From Rhodovastum atsumiense (GTDB taxonomy: Bacteria; Pseudomonadota; Alphaproteobacteria; Acetobacterales; Acetobacteraceae), in contig NZ_OW485601.1 of NCBI RefSeq assembly GCF_937425535.1, positions 2,506,501 to 2,570,500 on the forward strand: a DNA stretch of 64,000 bases, read 5' to 3'. The translations under genes were made by a program, and so were the position numbers. Below, piece after piece: positions 16,204-23,731 of this stretch. Each line of letters opens with the position of its first letter. The stretch's first letter is position 1. The notes under the pieces are model-generated. The model did not search any database and was not told where the DNA came from. It saw nothing but the letters and a program-made list of their open reading frames with translations.

Positions 16204-17521
16204 GACCGGATGCCTCCCGCAGCAATGCCGTCACGAGGTTGGCGCCGACATCGTTCTGCCAGAGCCAGAGTCCGTTGGTCTGGCCGACGAAGCTCGGCTC
16301 CCCGCCCAACCGGCCCTGCGGCACGAAGCCGGCGGCGAGGCCGATCCCGAACAGGCCCGGCACGGGATGGCGCGCTGAATCGAGGACGCGGGAGGCGCCG
16401 TCGACCAAGGGCGGCGCGCCCGGCCCCGTGGCGGCGAGCGGAATCTCCGTCCCGTCCGCGTCGAGCACCGGCAGGGCGCGCGGGCGATAGCCCAGGGAGG
16501 CGACCACCAGGTCGGCGTCCTCGAGCAAGGCCAGGGCCCGCCGGTCAGTGCCGGCGGCAAGGCGGTGCAGGCGCAGGCGCCGTTCCGGCGGCCGACCCCC
16601 GATCCCGAGGGCGTGCATCACCAGCTCCCGCGTTTCCAGGCGGAATCCGGCCAGCCGGAACACGGCCCCCGTCACCGGGCAAATGTCCTCCGGGGTGAAA
16701 TCCTCATATCCCTCCGCGCGCGCGGCCTCGGCCGAGGGATAGAAGACGCGCAGCGCGCGGCGGTGCAGCACGCTGACGCTGCCGGGGCCGAAGCGCAGCC
16801 CCGGCAGGTGACGCAGCAGCAGGTTGGCGACCGCCAGCGCGCTGTGCGAGCCGCCGACGATCGCCACTTTCGGGTCTGCCTTGCCGGCGAGATGCCGCAG
16901 GACCCGCTCGGCGCCGCCCGCCTGCAGGATCTCGTCGGAGAGCAGCAGCCGCGCGGCGTGGCGGGGCAGCAAGGGCTCCCCGGCCACGGGCTCAATTTCC
17001 AGCCGCGCGCGGCACTGCACCGCCCCGGTGGCCAGCACCACGTGGCGGGCGGCCAGGATGGAGTCCCCGCCCGCGTGCCGCACCCGCGTCAGCCAGGATC
17101 CGTCGGGGCCGCGTTGGGTCTGCAGCGCCTCGGCCTGCAGCAGCACCGTGCCGCCGGCCGCCGCGATGGCGGCCTGCATGGTGCGGCCGAGGACGGCGAG
17201 GAAGGCGCCGGCGAGCGGCAAGGGGGTGGCGCCGCCCGCATATGCGCGCAGGGCCAGGGCGGCCGGATGGGTTCGCAACGCAACGAGACGAGGCTCGGCG
17301 CCGTCCTGCAGGCAATCGAGGAAACTGTCGGCCAACGTGTCGGACCCGATCGCATAGCTGCCGATCGATCCGGCGCCGGGCGTTGCGCCTTTTTCCACAA
17401 CCACGAGGCCGGCAGCGGCAAGAGCGGGGAGCTGGCCGGCGCGGGCGGCGCGGACCAGCGGGGCCAGCCCGGCCGGTCCGCCGCCCACGATGACGGCATT
17501 GGAAAGGCGAGGAGGCTGCAT
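16190..17521 (-). CDS. FAD/NAD(P)-dependent oxidoreductase of the glycoconjugate locus
   Basis: A 443-residue flavoprotein with two nucleotide-binding motifs. The N-terminal one is AVIVGGGPAGLAPLVRAA (FAD, residues about 9-26). An internal one is KVAIVGGSHSALAVANLLL (NAD(P), near 215). ATGAV and DADLVVASLGYRPRALPV are typical of pyridine nucleotide-disulphide or N-hydroxylase-like monooxygenase folds. PGLFGIGLAAGFVPQG near the C-terminus closes the FAD site. No CxxC redox pair is seen, which argues for a monooxygenase-like or sugar-oxidising enzyme rather than a disulphide reductase. It is the first gene of an operon with wecB, so it may act on a sugar or amino-sugar intermediate. The substrate is unknown. 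Confidence 0.7.
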   Translation of the reverse strand: MQPPRLSNAVIVGGGPAGLAPLVRAARAGQLPALAAAGLVVVEKGATPGAGSIGSYAIGSDTLADSFLDCLQDGAEPRLVALRTHPAALALRAYAGGATPLPLAGAFLAVLGRTMQAAIAAAGGTVLLQAEALQTQRGPDGSWLTRVRHAGGDSILAARHVVLATGAVQCRARLEIEPVAGEPLLPRHAARLLLSDEILQAGGAERVLRHLAGKADPKVAIVGGSHSALAVANLLLRHLPGLRFGPGSVSVLHRRALRVFYPSAEAARAEGYEDFTPEDICPVTGAVFRLAGFRLETRELVMHALGIGGRPPERRLRLHRLAAGTDRRALALLEDADLVVASLGYRPRALPVLDADGTEIPLAATGPGAPPLVDGASRVLDSARHPVPGLFGIGLAAGFVPQGRLGGEPSFVGQTNGLWLWQNDVGANLVTALLREASGRVAA

Positions 17522-17891
17522 GCACCGCCTGCTTCGATTCTGAAGTCGAAGTTGTCACTATCACCGTCAATAAAGAAAAGCGTTCATAATCAAATCCGAC
17601 AAACATCACATGACTGCGATATCAATATCGGTATGTCTTTTGCGGAGAACCATTTTGCTGAGAAATTAATATGGTTTTATGAATTGCGTGGAAGATTTCA
17701 CATGTGCAATTTAAGTTTTATTTGGTTATCGCCGGCTGTCCCGGTGACGCATGCCGGACTCATCCGTGCATGGCTCGCGCCATGCCGGGGCATGGCCTAA
17801 ACCGGCGCTTTGACGATCGCCGTGCCATGGGCGCCGTGCCACGGGGCGCGCCCGGCGGGCAGGGCAGCTTCATGAGGGAGTGGCTGTCGAG
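17522..17891. promoter_or_regulatory. AT-rich divergent intergenic region between the glycoconjugate operon and cobF
   Basis: This 370-bp stretch is strikingly AT-rich from about 17530 to 17740. It holds a small inverted repeat GATAT-CA-ATATC near 17622. No open frame with a ribosome site, no tRNA and no cobalamin riboswitch core is recognisable. It probably carries promoters for both directions. The last 120 bp are GC-rich again. Confidence 0.45.
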
Positions 17892-18662
17892 ATGCGCATG
17901 GTCTACCTGATCGGCATCGGGCCCGGCGGTCCCGAATACCTGACGATGCAGGCCGTCGCGGCGCTGCGGCAGGTCGACGTGTTCTTCATCCTGGAGAAGG
18001 AAGGGCGCGGCAAGGAGGGGCTGGCCGAGGCGCGGCGTCGCATCCTGGCCACCTATCGCGAGCCCGGCAGCTACCGGGAGGTGGTGGCGCCGAGCCCGGG
18101 GCGTCCGCCGGCCGGCGAGGCGTATCTCGATGTCGTTGCCGACTGGCACCAACGCAAGGCCGACCTGATCGCCGGCCTGATCGCGGACCATCTGGCGCCC
18201 GGCCAGACCGGCGCCATCCTGGTCTGGGGCGATCCCGCCCTGTACGACAGCAACATCGAGATCCTGCACCGCATCCACCGGGAACGGCTCCCGGACCTGC
18301 GCTTCGAGGTGATCCCCGGCATCACCAGCGTGCAGGTGCTGGCGGCGCGGCACAAGGTGCCGCTGAACGCGGTGGGGGGCGACGTGCTGATCACCACGGC
18401 GCGCCGCATGGAGGCCGGGTCCTGCGAGGGCCATGACAGTGCGGTGGTGATGCTGGACTCGAACGCCGCGTTCCGCCGCATCGACCCGGACGGGCTGGAC
18501 ATCTACTGGGGCGGCTACCTTGGCACCGAGGACGAGGTGCTGATGTCCGGCCCGCTCGCGGAGGTGGGCGAGGCGGTCGCCGAGACGGCGCTGCGCGAGA
18601 AGCGCCGCCATGGCTGGATCCTGGATATCTATCTGCTCAGGCGCCGGCGCCCCGCGTCGTGA
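17892..18662 (+). CDS. cobF: Precorrin-6A synthase (deacetylating) CobF
   Basis: A SAM-dependent C1-methyltransferase of the aerobic cobalamin pathway; it methylates C-1 of precorrin-5 with loss of acetate. The 256-residue protein starts YLIGIGPGGPEYLTMQAV (the tetrapyrrole methylase P-loop). It has ILVWGDPALYDSN for the second SAM motif and VIPGITSVQVLAARHKVPLN, both typical of CobF. CobF exists only in the aerobic route, which fits cobI, cobM and cobN at the other end of the window. Among starts at 17880 (GTG), 17892 and 17898, I chose 17892, with AGGGAG 11 bases upstream. It stands apart from the cobNMI operon. Confidence 0.9.
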   Translation: MRMVYLIGIGPGGPEYLTMQAVAALRQVDVFFILEKEGRGKEGLAEARRRILATYREPGSYREVVAPSPGRPPAGEAYLDVVADWHQRKADLIAGLIADHLAPGQTGAILVWGDPALYDSNIEILHRIHRERLPDLRFEVIPGITSVQVLAARHKVPLNAVGGDVLITTARRMEAGSCEGHDSAVVMLDSNAAFRRIDPDGLDIYWGGYLGTEDEVLMSGPLAEVGEAVAETALREKRRHGWILDIYLLRRRRPAS

Positions 18663-18675
18663 CGGCGCGGTCGCT

Positions 18676-19179
18676 TCAGCGGCTGGGCAGGTCCACCACC
18701 GCCGGGGGGTGACCGTGATGGGCGAGGAAGCGCAGCAGCGCCTCGCCCGCGACCGCCACCGAGGCGGTGTTGACCAGCGGATGCACCTTCACCGGCTCCG
18801 GCCCGGCCAGGGAACGGTCCAGCACCACGCTGACCCGGCCCGTGGGGTCGTTCACCACCGCCAGCGGCGTGACCGCCCCGGGCTCGACCGCGAGCGTCGC
18901 CGCGAGATCGTCCGGGCCGGCGAAGGACAGCCGTTTGCTGCCGATGCGGGCGGGCAGGGCCTTGAGGTCCACCCGCAGTTCCCCGGGCGCCACCACCAGC
19001 CAGAACCGTCCGCCCGCGTCCTTCAGCAGCAGGTTCTTGGCCGTGAGCCCCGGCAGATGGTCCCAGTATCCGTGCGTTTCCTCGACGGTGCGCAGCGGCG
19101 GATGCTCGATCAGCGCGTAGGTGATCCCGAGCCCTTGCAGCTCGGCGAGCATCCTGTCCTTCGTCCACGGCAGATCCAA
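18676..19179 (-). CDS. YbaK/ProX-type aminoacyl-tRNA deacylase
   Basis: A 167-residue free-standing trans-editing domain homologous to the INS domain of prolyl-tRNA synthetase. It hydrolyses mischarged tRNA (Ala- or Cys-tRNAPro class). Recognisable blocks are YALIEHPPLRTVEE, TAKNLLLKDAGGRFWLVVAPGELRVDLK (contains the conserved Lys of the family), GSKRLSFAGPDDLAATLAVEPGAVTPLAVVND, and the C-terminal VHPLVNTASVAVAGEALLRFL. The start is TTG with GAGGGAG 8 bases upstream. It converges on cobF with a 13-bp gap. The exact amino acid edited cannot be told from sequence alone. Confidence 0.85.
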   Translation of the reverse strand: MDLPWTKDRMLAELQGLGITYALIEHPPLRTVEETHGYWDHLPGLTAKNLLLKDAGGRFWLVVAPGELRVDLKALPARIGSKRLSFAGPDDLAATLAVEPGAVTPLAVVNDPTGRVSVVLDRSLAGPEPVKVHPLVNTASVAVAGEALLRFLAHHGHPPAVVDLPSR

Positions 19180-19313
19180 GGCGGCGGCTCCCTCTTCGGT
19201 TGACGCGCCGGATCATGCGGCCGTCGCGGCGGCGTGCCAAACACGTTCGCCGCTGTCGTGCAGCGTCCGCCGGTTCGCCATGACATCGGATGCGGGTGGA
19301 TGGAGGGCGCCAT

Positions 19314-19334
19314 AATGCGCGCAAAACGCGCATT
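19314..19334. promoter_or_regulatory. Perfect inverted repeat in the gap before the binding-protein gene
   Basis: AATGCGCG-CAAAA-CGCGCATT is an 8-5-8 perfect inverted repeat, followed by about 150 bp of AT-rich leader before the gene at 19502. It could be an operator, or a terminator for upstream transcription. Confidence 0.35.
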
Positions 19335-19501
19335 CCTTGCGGATACGTCAACAACAATGACGGTATGTAAACTTCAAATGGAATAACTTAAAATGGCATG
19401 AAGTGATTATTTGACTTAACCATTTGAAAATTCTGCAAAATATAACGCTAAAAATTGATCATTGCTTGATCTATTATTTCATAAAGATGGAGTATATGCA
19501 T

Positions 19502-20368
19502 ATGTTTCCATCTGATGATGGCCATCATATTTCACGACGTCTTGCAATTATTGCGTTTGGCGTGTCTGTCGGATTTATCGCCTGTGGCTGTCCGGGGGGC
19601 GCGGCGGAGCCGGAGCGGCTGCGCCTTGGCGGGACGGGCATGACCCTGGCGACAATGCGCCGGATCGCAGAAGCCTTCGTCTCCACGGCTCCGGGCACGA
19701 CCGTCGAGGTGCTTCCCAGCCTTGGCAGTGCCGGAGGCATCGCCGCGGTGGCGGCGGGCGCGATCGACCTGGGCCTTTCCGCGCGTGCGCTCACGCCGGC
19801 CGAACGCGGCAAGGGTCTGCGGGAGCGGGCTTATGCGAGGACGCCAATCGCCTTTGTCACGCATCCGGCGAAGACCCGGTGCGAGATTGGTTTCGCCCAG
19901 GTCATCGGGATCCTGGCCGGCACCCTGACAACCTGGCCCGACGGCACGCCCGTGCGCCTGGTCCGTCGCGAGCCGTCCGATGCCGACTGGATCATGCTGC
20001 AGGACCTCTCCCCCGACTTCGCCGCGGCCGTGGCGGTGGCGCGCCAACGGCCCGGCCTGCTGACGGCCACGACCGATCAGGAGAACGCCGACATGCTGGA
20101 GCGGCTGCACGGCTCCTTCGGCATGATCTCGATCGGCCAGTTGCGGGCGGAGAACCGGCAACTGGCGCCCTTCGCGCTGGACGGGGTCAGGCCCGAGCCG
20201 GAGGCACTGGCAGGCGGGCGCTACAAGCTGGCACGGACGTTGCGCGTGATCTGGCGGGATCTGCCGGGCCGGGGGCTGTCCGCCTTCCTCGATTTCCTGC
20301 AGGGGCCGCAGGCCCACGACATCCTGACCCGGCTCGGCCATCTCTCCCCGGTCGACGGTGTCTCATGA
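19502..20368 (+). CDS. Periplasmic substrate-binding (PstS-like) protein coupled to a sensor kinase
   Basis: A 288-residue protein of the phosphate-type binding-protein fold (PBP-like). MFPSDDGHHISRRLAIIAFG is followed by VSVGFIACGC, an export signal with possible lipobox cysteines. The mature part begins LRLGGTGMTLATMRRIAEAF, with PSLGSAGGIAAVAAGAIDLGLSAR forming the ligand-loop region and PIAFVTHP in the hinge. Several upstream in-frame starts exist (19424, 19487). I chose 19502 because GGAG lies 9 bases before it. The stop overlaps the next start (ATGA), so it is translated with the kinase at 20365. No ABC permease or ATPase follows, which points to a sensory rather than transport role (inference). 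The ligand is unknown. The first ~30 codons are much more AT-rich than the rest. Confidence 0.75.
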   Translation: MFPSDDGHHISRRLAIIAFGVSVGFIACGCPGGAAEPERLRLGGTGMTLATMRRIAEAFVSTAPGTTVEVLPSLGSAGGIAAVAAGAIDLGLSARALTPAERGKGLRERAYARTPIAFVTHPAKTRCEIGFAQVIGILAGTLTTWPDGTPVRLVRREPSDADWIMLQDLSPDFAAAVAVARQRPGLLTATTDQENADMLERLHGSFGMISIGQLRAENRQLAPFALDGVRPEPEALAGGRYKLARTLRVIWRDLPGRGLSAFLDFLQGPQAHDILTRLGHLSPVDGVS

Positions 20369-22713
20369 AAGCCTTCCTCGCCAGCCTCGACCCGACCCCG
20401 GCGCGCATCGTCACGGCTCTCGCGGCGATGGTTGCGCTCTGTCTCGCCGGGGCGGTGCCGTTGGCGCGCTTCGTCTTCGCCCGCGCCGCCATGGAAGCGT
20501 CGATGCAGGCCGAGGCGAAGCTCGCCGCGACGGTCGTGTCGCAGCTCGCGAGCCAGAACCCGGAATTATGGACCTTCGAGGAGGCCCGCATCCGTGGCCT
20601 GCTGACGATGCTCGCCGCCAGCGCCGAGCCGGCATGGCGGCGGGTCCGCGATCGGCATGACGCTCTGGTGGCGGAGCAGCCGGCAGAGCTTGTGCCGCCG
20701 CTGCTGAGCGTGTCGGCCCCCATCTATGATTCCGGCGTCGTCGTCGGACGGGTCGAACTGGGGCGTTCGCAACGGCCGTTGATCGTCGATGCCGGCCTGA
20801 CCGCCATCCCGGCGGCCGGGCTCGGCGGGATGGCCTTCGCGGTGCTGCGGCTGCTGCCGCTCCGGCTGCTGCGGCGCGCGACGGCGCTGCTGCGTGCCAT
20901 CGGCGACTGCTCGCCCGATCCGATCGTCGTCCGCGATGTCGAAGGCCGGCTGCTGTTCGCCAATCCCGCCGCCCTTGCCCTGATCGGCGCCACCCCGGCG
21001 CAGGGGGGCGGACGGGACGATCTGGCCTGGCCACCCGATCCGGCGCAGGCCGCGGTGGCGCGGGCAAACGACCGGCGCATCATCGCCACCGGCCAGGCGG
21101 AGGTGGTCGAGGAAGCCATCGTGACCGCGGCGCTGGGACCGCGCCTGTTTCGCTCGGCCAAGGCCCCGTTGCGGATGGATGGCGGCGCGGTGCTCGGCGT
21201 GATCGCCATGTCGAGCGACGTCACCCAGATCAAGGCGGCCGAGGCCGCCCTGCAGGCCTCCGAGCAGAGGATGCGCCGGATCTTCGACGCCAGCCCGCTC
21301 GGCATCGTCGTGCTGGCTGGCGCGGACCGCCGGATCCAGCAGGCGAATCCCGCTTTCTGCCGGATGCTCGGCGACAGTGCGGCCGACCTGCTCGGACGCG
21401 CGATGCGTGACCTGCTGCACCCGGATCACGCCGCCAGGGAGGACCCGGCCGGTCTGCAGGAACTGTGCCTGGTTACGAAAGCGGGGCGTACGCTCTGGCT
21501 GCGGATGTCCTGCTCCGTCTTCGGCGAGACCCAGGGCGACACCCCCCTGATCCTCGCGGTCACCGAGGACATCACCGGCCAGCGGGACCTGGAAGCGGCC
21601 CTGCGGCAGGCACAGCGGCTGGAGGCGGTGGGCAAGCTCACCGGTGGGGTCGCGCATGATTTCAACAACCTGCTGAGCGTCATCACCCTCAACGCCGAGA
21701 TGCTGGCTGAGGACGGCGATGCCGCCGTGGCCCGGGCCGGCAGCGAGATCGGCGCCGCGGCGGAACGCGGTGCCGACATGATCCGTCGCCTGCTCGCCTT
21801 CGCCCGCCAGCAGAAGCTGCGGGCCGAGCCGGTGGAGCTGAACACGGTGCTGCTGGATCCGGCCGGCCTGCTGCGCCGCACCCTGGGCGAGGCCATTCGC
21901 ATCGAGACCAGCTTCGCCCCCGGGCTATGGATCATCCGGGCGGATCCGTCGCAGGTGCAGGACGCGGTGCTGAACCTCGCCATCAACGCCCGTGACGCCA
22001 TGCCGAACGGCGGCACCCTGACCATCGCCACGGCCAATCTCACCCTTGATGCGGCGGCCGCCGCCGCGAGCGATGTGCTGCCGGGCGACTACGTGGCCCT
22101 GTCGGTCATCGACACCGGCGACGGCATGGCGCCCGACGTGCTGGAGCACGCACTCGAGCCGTTCTTCACCACCAAGCCGCCCGGGGCCGGCAACGGCCTC
22201 GGCCTGTCCACCATCTACGGCTTCGCCCGCCAGTCGGGCGGCACGTTGACGATCTGCAGCGCGCCGGGCCGGGGTACCCAGGTGCGCCTGCTGCTGCCGC
22301 GGGCGCAGGAGACGGACGCATCGGCCGGGCCGAAGCCGGGCCTGCGCCCGGTGATACCCGGGCAGGGCCACATCCTGGTCGTCGATGACGATGCGGCCCT
22401 GCGCCAGGCCCTCGTCCGGCAGATCATCTCGCTTGGCTACCAGGCGAGCGCGGCCGGGGACGGGCCGACGGCGCTCGCCTTGCTGCGCAGCGGGCAGCGC
22501 TTCGATCTGCTGTTCACCGACGAGGTGATGCCCGGCGGCATGAGCGGTTCGGAGCTGGCCGAGGCCGCGGGGGCGCTGCAGCCTGGCATCAAGGTGCTGT
22601 TCACGACCGGCTTCGCCAAGCCGGTCACCGAGGATGTGTCGCGCCAGATCCTGCACAAGCCGTACGGGCGGGTGGGACTCTCCGCGGCCATCCATGCCGC
22701 CATGGCGGCATAG
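20365..22713 (+). CDS. Membrane hybrid sensor histidine kinase (PAS-PAS-HisKA-HATPase-REC)
   Basis: A 782-residue hybrid kinase. There is a membrane helix near 15-38 (RIVTALAAMVALCLAGAVPLA), a periplasmic segment to about 140, and a second helix (IPAAGLGGMAFAVLRLLPL). Two PAS domains (about 175-300 and 300-425) follow. The H-box is KLTGGVAHDFNNLLSVI. The N-box is LNLAINARDAMPNGG, the G1 box SVIDTGDGM and the G2 box NGLGLSTIYGFA, all intact. A C-terminal receiver has the acceptor Asp in LLFTDEVMPGG and the Lys in ILHKPYG. It is translationally coupled to a periplasmic binding protein (19502), which probably presents a ligand to the periplasmic segment. No separate response regulator lies next to it, so output goes through a distant phosphorelay partner. 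Confidence 0.88.
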   Translation: MKAFLASLDPTPARIVTALAAMVALCLAGAVPLARFVFARAAMEASMQAEAKLAATVVSQLASQNPELWTFEEARIRGLLTMLAASAEPAWRRVRDRHDALVAEQPAELVPPLLSVSAPIYDSGVVVGRVELGRSQRPLIVDAGLTAIPAAGLGGMAFAVLRLLPLRLLRRATALLRAIGDCSPDPIVVRDVEGRLLFANPAALALIGATPAQGGGRDDLAWPPDPAQAAVARANDRRIIATGQAEVVEEAIVTAALGPRLFRSAKAPLRMDGGAVLGVIAMSSDVTQIKAAEAALQASEQRMRRIFDASPLGIVVLAGADRRIQQANPAFCRMLGDSAADLLGRAMRDLLHPDHAAREDPAGLQELCLVTKAGRTLWLRMSCSVFGETQGDTPLILAVTEDITGQRDLEAALRQAQRLEAVGKLTGGVAHDFNNLLSVITLNAEMLAEDGDAAVARAGSEIGAAAERGADMIRRLLAFARQQKLRAEPVELNTVLLDPAGLLRRTLGEAIRIETSFAPGLWIIRADPSQVQDAVLNLAINARDAMPNGGTLTIATANLTLDAAAAAASDVLPGDYVALSVIDTGDGMAPDVLEHALEPFFTTKPPGAGNGLGLSTIYGFARQSGGTLTICSAPGRGTQVRLLLPRAQETDASAGPKPGLRPVIPGQGHILVVDDDAALRQALVRQIISLGYQASAAGDGPTALALLRSGQRFDLLFTDEVMPGGMSGSELAEAAGALQPGIKVLFTTGFAKPVTEDVSRQILHKPYGRVGLSAAIHAAMAA

Positions 22714-22727
22714 GGACGGGCCATGCC

Positions 22728-23084
22728 TTACGGCGCGCGGCCCCAGCCGGGTTGGGTGCGGCCCCTGGCTTCCCGCGCCCGTTCGTCGCGGGTCATCGGC
22801 GTCTGCCGCCATTCGCCCTGGTCGGCGAAACGGTCGGGGAACTCGCCGAGATTCTTCTGGATCGAGGCTTCCTCGACGGTCACGCCGGGGATCGCCTCGT
22901 GGCCCTGCGGGTTGGGCAGCAACCCGGCGCCGGGGTGTTCCTCCATCGCGACCAGGTCCTCGGCGCGTTCCCAGTGGTCGCGGTCGCGCCCCTCCGGGCA
23001 GCCGTCCTCCAGCCAGAGGAAATAGGCGCGCTCACGGATGCGCTGCTCGCGCTCGGGGGAGGGTTCGAGGGGGTTGTCGGACAT
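22728..23084 (-). CDS. DUF2934-containing small protein
   Basis: A 118-residue soluble, highly charged protein. The N-terminal third carries the DUF2934 signature RIRERAYFLWLEDGCPEGRDRDHWERAE, a short helical motif found in many alphaproteobacterial proteins without a known activity. The rest (HPGAGLLPNPQGHEAIPGVTVEEASIQKNLGEFPDRFADQGE) looks extended and partly disordered. It lies 28 bp downstream of bphO on the same strand, so it could be the last gene of the ppsR-bphP-bphO operon. A GTGGAG before the ATG could also support independent initiation. Confidence 0.7.
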   Translation of the reverse strand: MSDNPLEPSPEREQRIRERAYFLWLEDGCPEGRDRDHWERAEDLVAMEEHPGAGLLPNPQGHEAIPGVTVEEASIQKNLGEFPDRFADQGEWRQTPMTRDERAREARGRTQPGWGRAP

Positions 23085-23112
23085 GGCGGCGGCTCCACGG
23101 GACGTTGTGCTG

Positions 23113-23727
23113 TCAAACCGTGGAGGTGGCGGCCGGTTCCGGTGCCGGGTTGAACCATGCCTCGAAGGCGGCGAAGGTGGCCAGCGCCGCCGCGGTCATC
23201 TCGGCGCGGCGGCCGGGGTCGGCCCCGCAGGCTTCCAGGGCGGCGCAGAACGACCGCCACATGGCGCCGTGCTGTTCGCCGTAGCCCAGCAGGAAGGCAC
23301 GGCCGGGCGTGCCGGGGGGCAGCAGGTGGTCGAGCCGGCGCGACAATTCCCGCCCGCCCAGGGTCGAGCCCTCGCTGACATAGAGGCTGCCGAGCGCCTG
23401 CGCGGCCGAGCCGGCCGGCGGCAGGGACGGCATCCCCATCTCCTGCGGCGTGGCGCCGAGGGCGGCGAGGTCGGCGCGCAGCATCGGCGTGCGCCGGCGT
23501 TCCTGTGCGTCGATGCCCCAGGGACGCAGCGACGGTGCCCCGGCGATTTGCCGTTCCAACGCCGTGTGGAAAGCGAGCTGGCGCTGCAGCACGGCGATGT
23601 AGGCGGGGCGGGTGATCTCGCCGCGGGCGAGCACGGCGAAGTCCGGAAGGTGGTGCAGGCGCTCATGCGCCGCCGCGGTCGCGAGGCGCAGGGCGTGGCG
23701 GGCGCCGGGATCCTTCAGGTCTGTCAT
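23113..23727 (-). CDS. bphO: Heme oxygenase (biliverdin-producing, BphO)
   Basis: A 204-residue alpha-helical heme oxygenase that opens heme to biliverdin IXalpha, the chromophore of the bacteriophytochrome encoded just upstream. The proximal heme-ligand His is in TAAAHERLHHLPDF. The distal helix signature is GSLYVSEGSTLGGRELSRRL, the bacterial/BphO form of the GLEGSxxGG-type motif. Its ATG is 4 bp after the bphP stop, so chromophore and apoprotein are made from one transcript. Electron donor (ferredoxin or other) is not encoded nearby. Confidence 0.9.
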   Translation of the reverse strand: MTDLKDPGARHALRLATAAAHERLHHLPDFAVLARGEITRPAYIAVLQRQLAFHTALERQIAGAPSLRPWGIDAQERRRTPMLRADLAALGATPQEMGMPSLPPAGSAAQALGSLYVSEGSTLGGRELSRRLDHLLPPGTPGRAFLLGYGEQHGAMWRSFCAALEACGADPGRRAEMTAAALATFAAFEAWFNPAPEPAATSTV

Positions 23728-23731
23728 GTCC

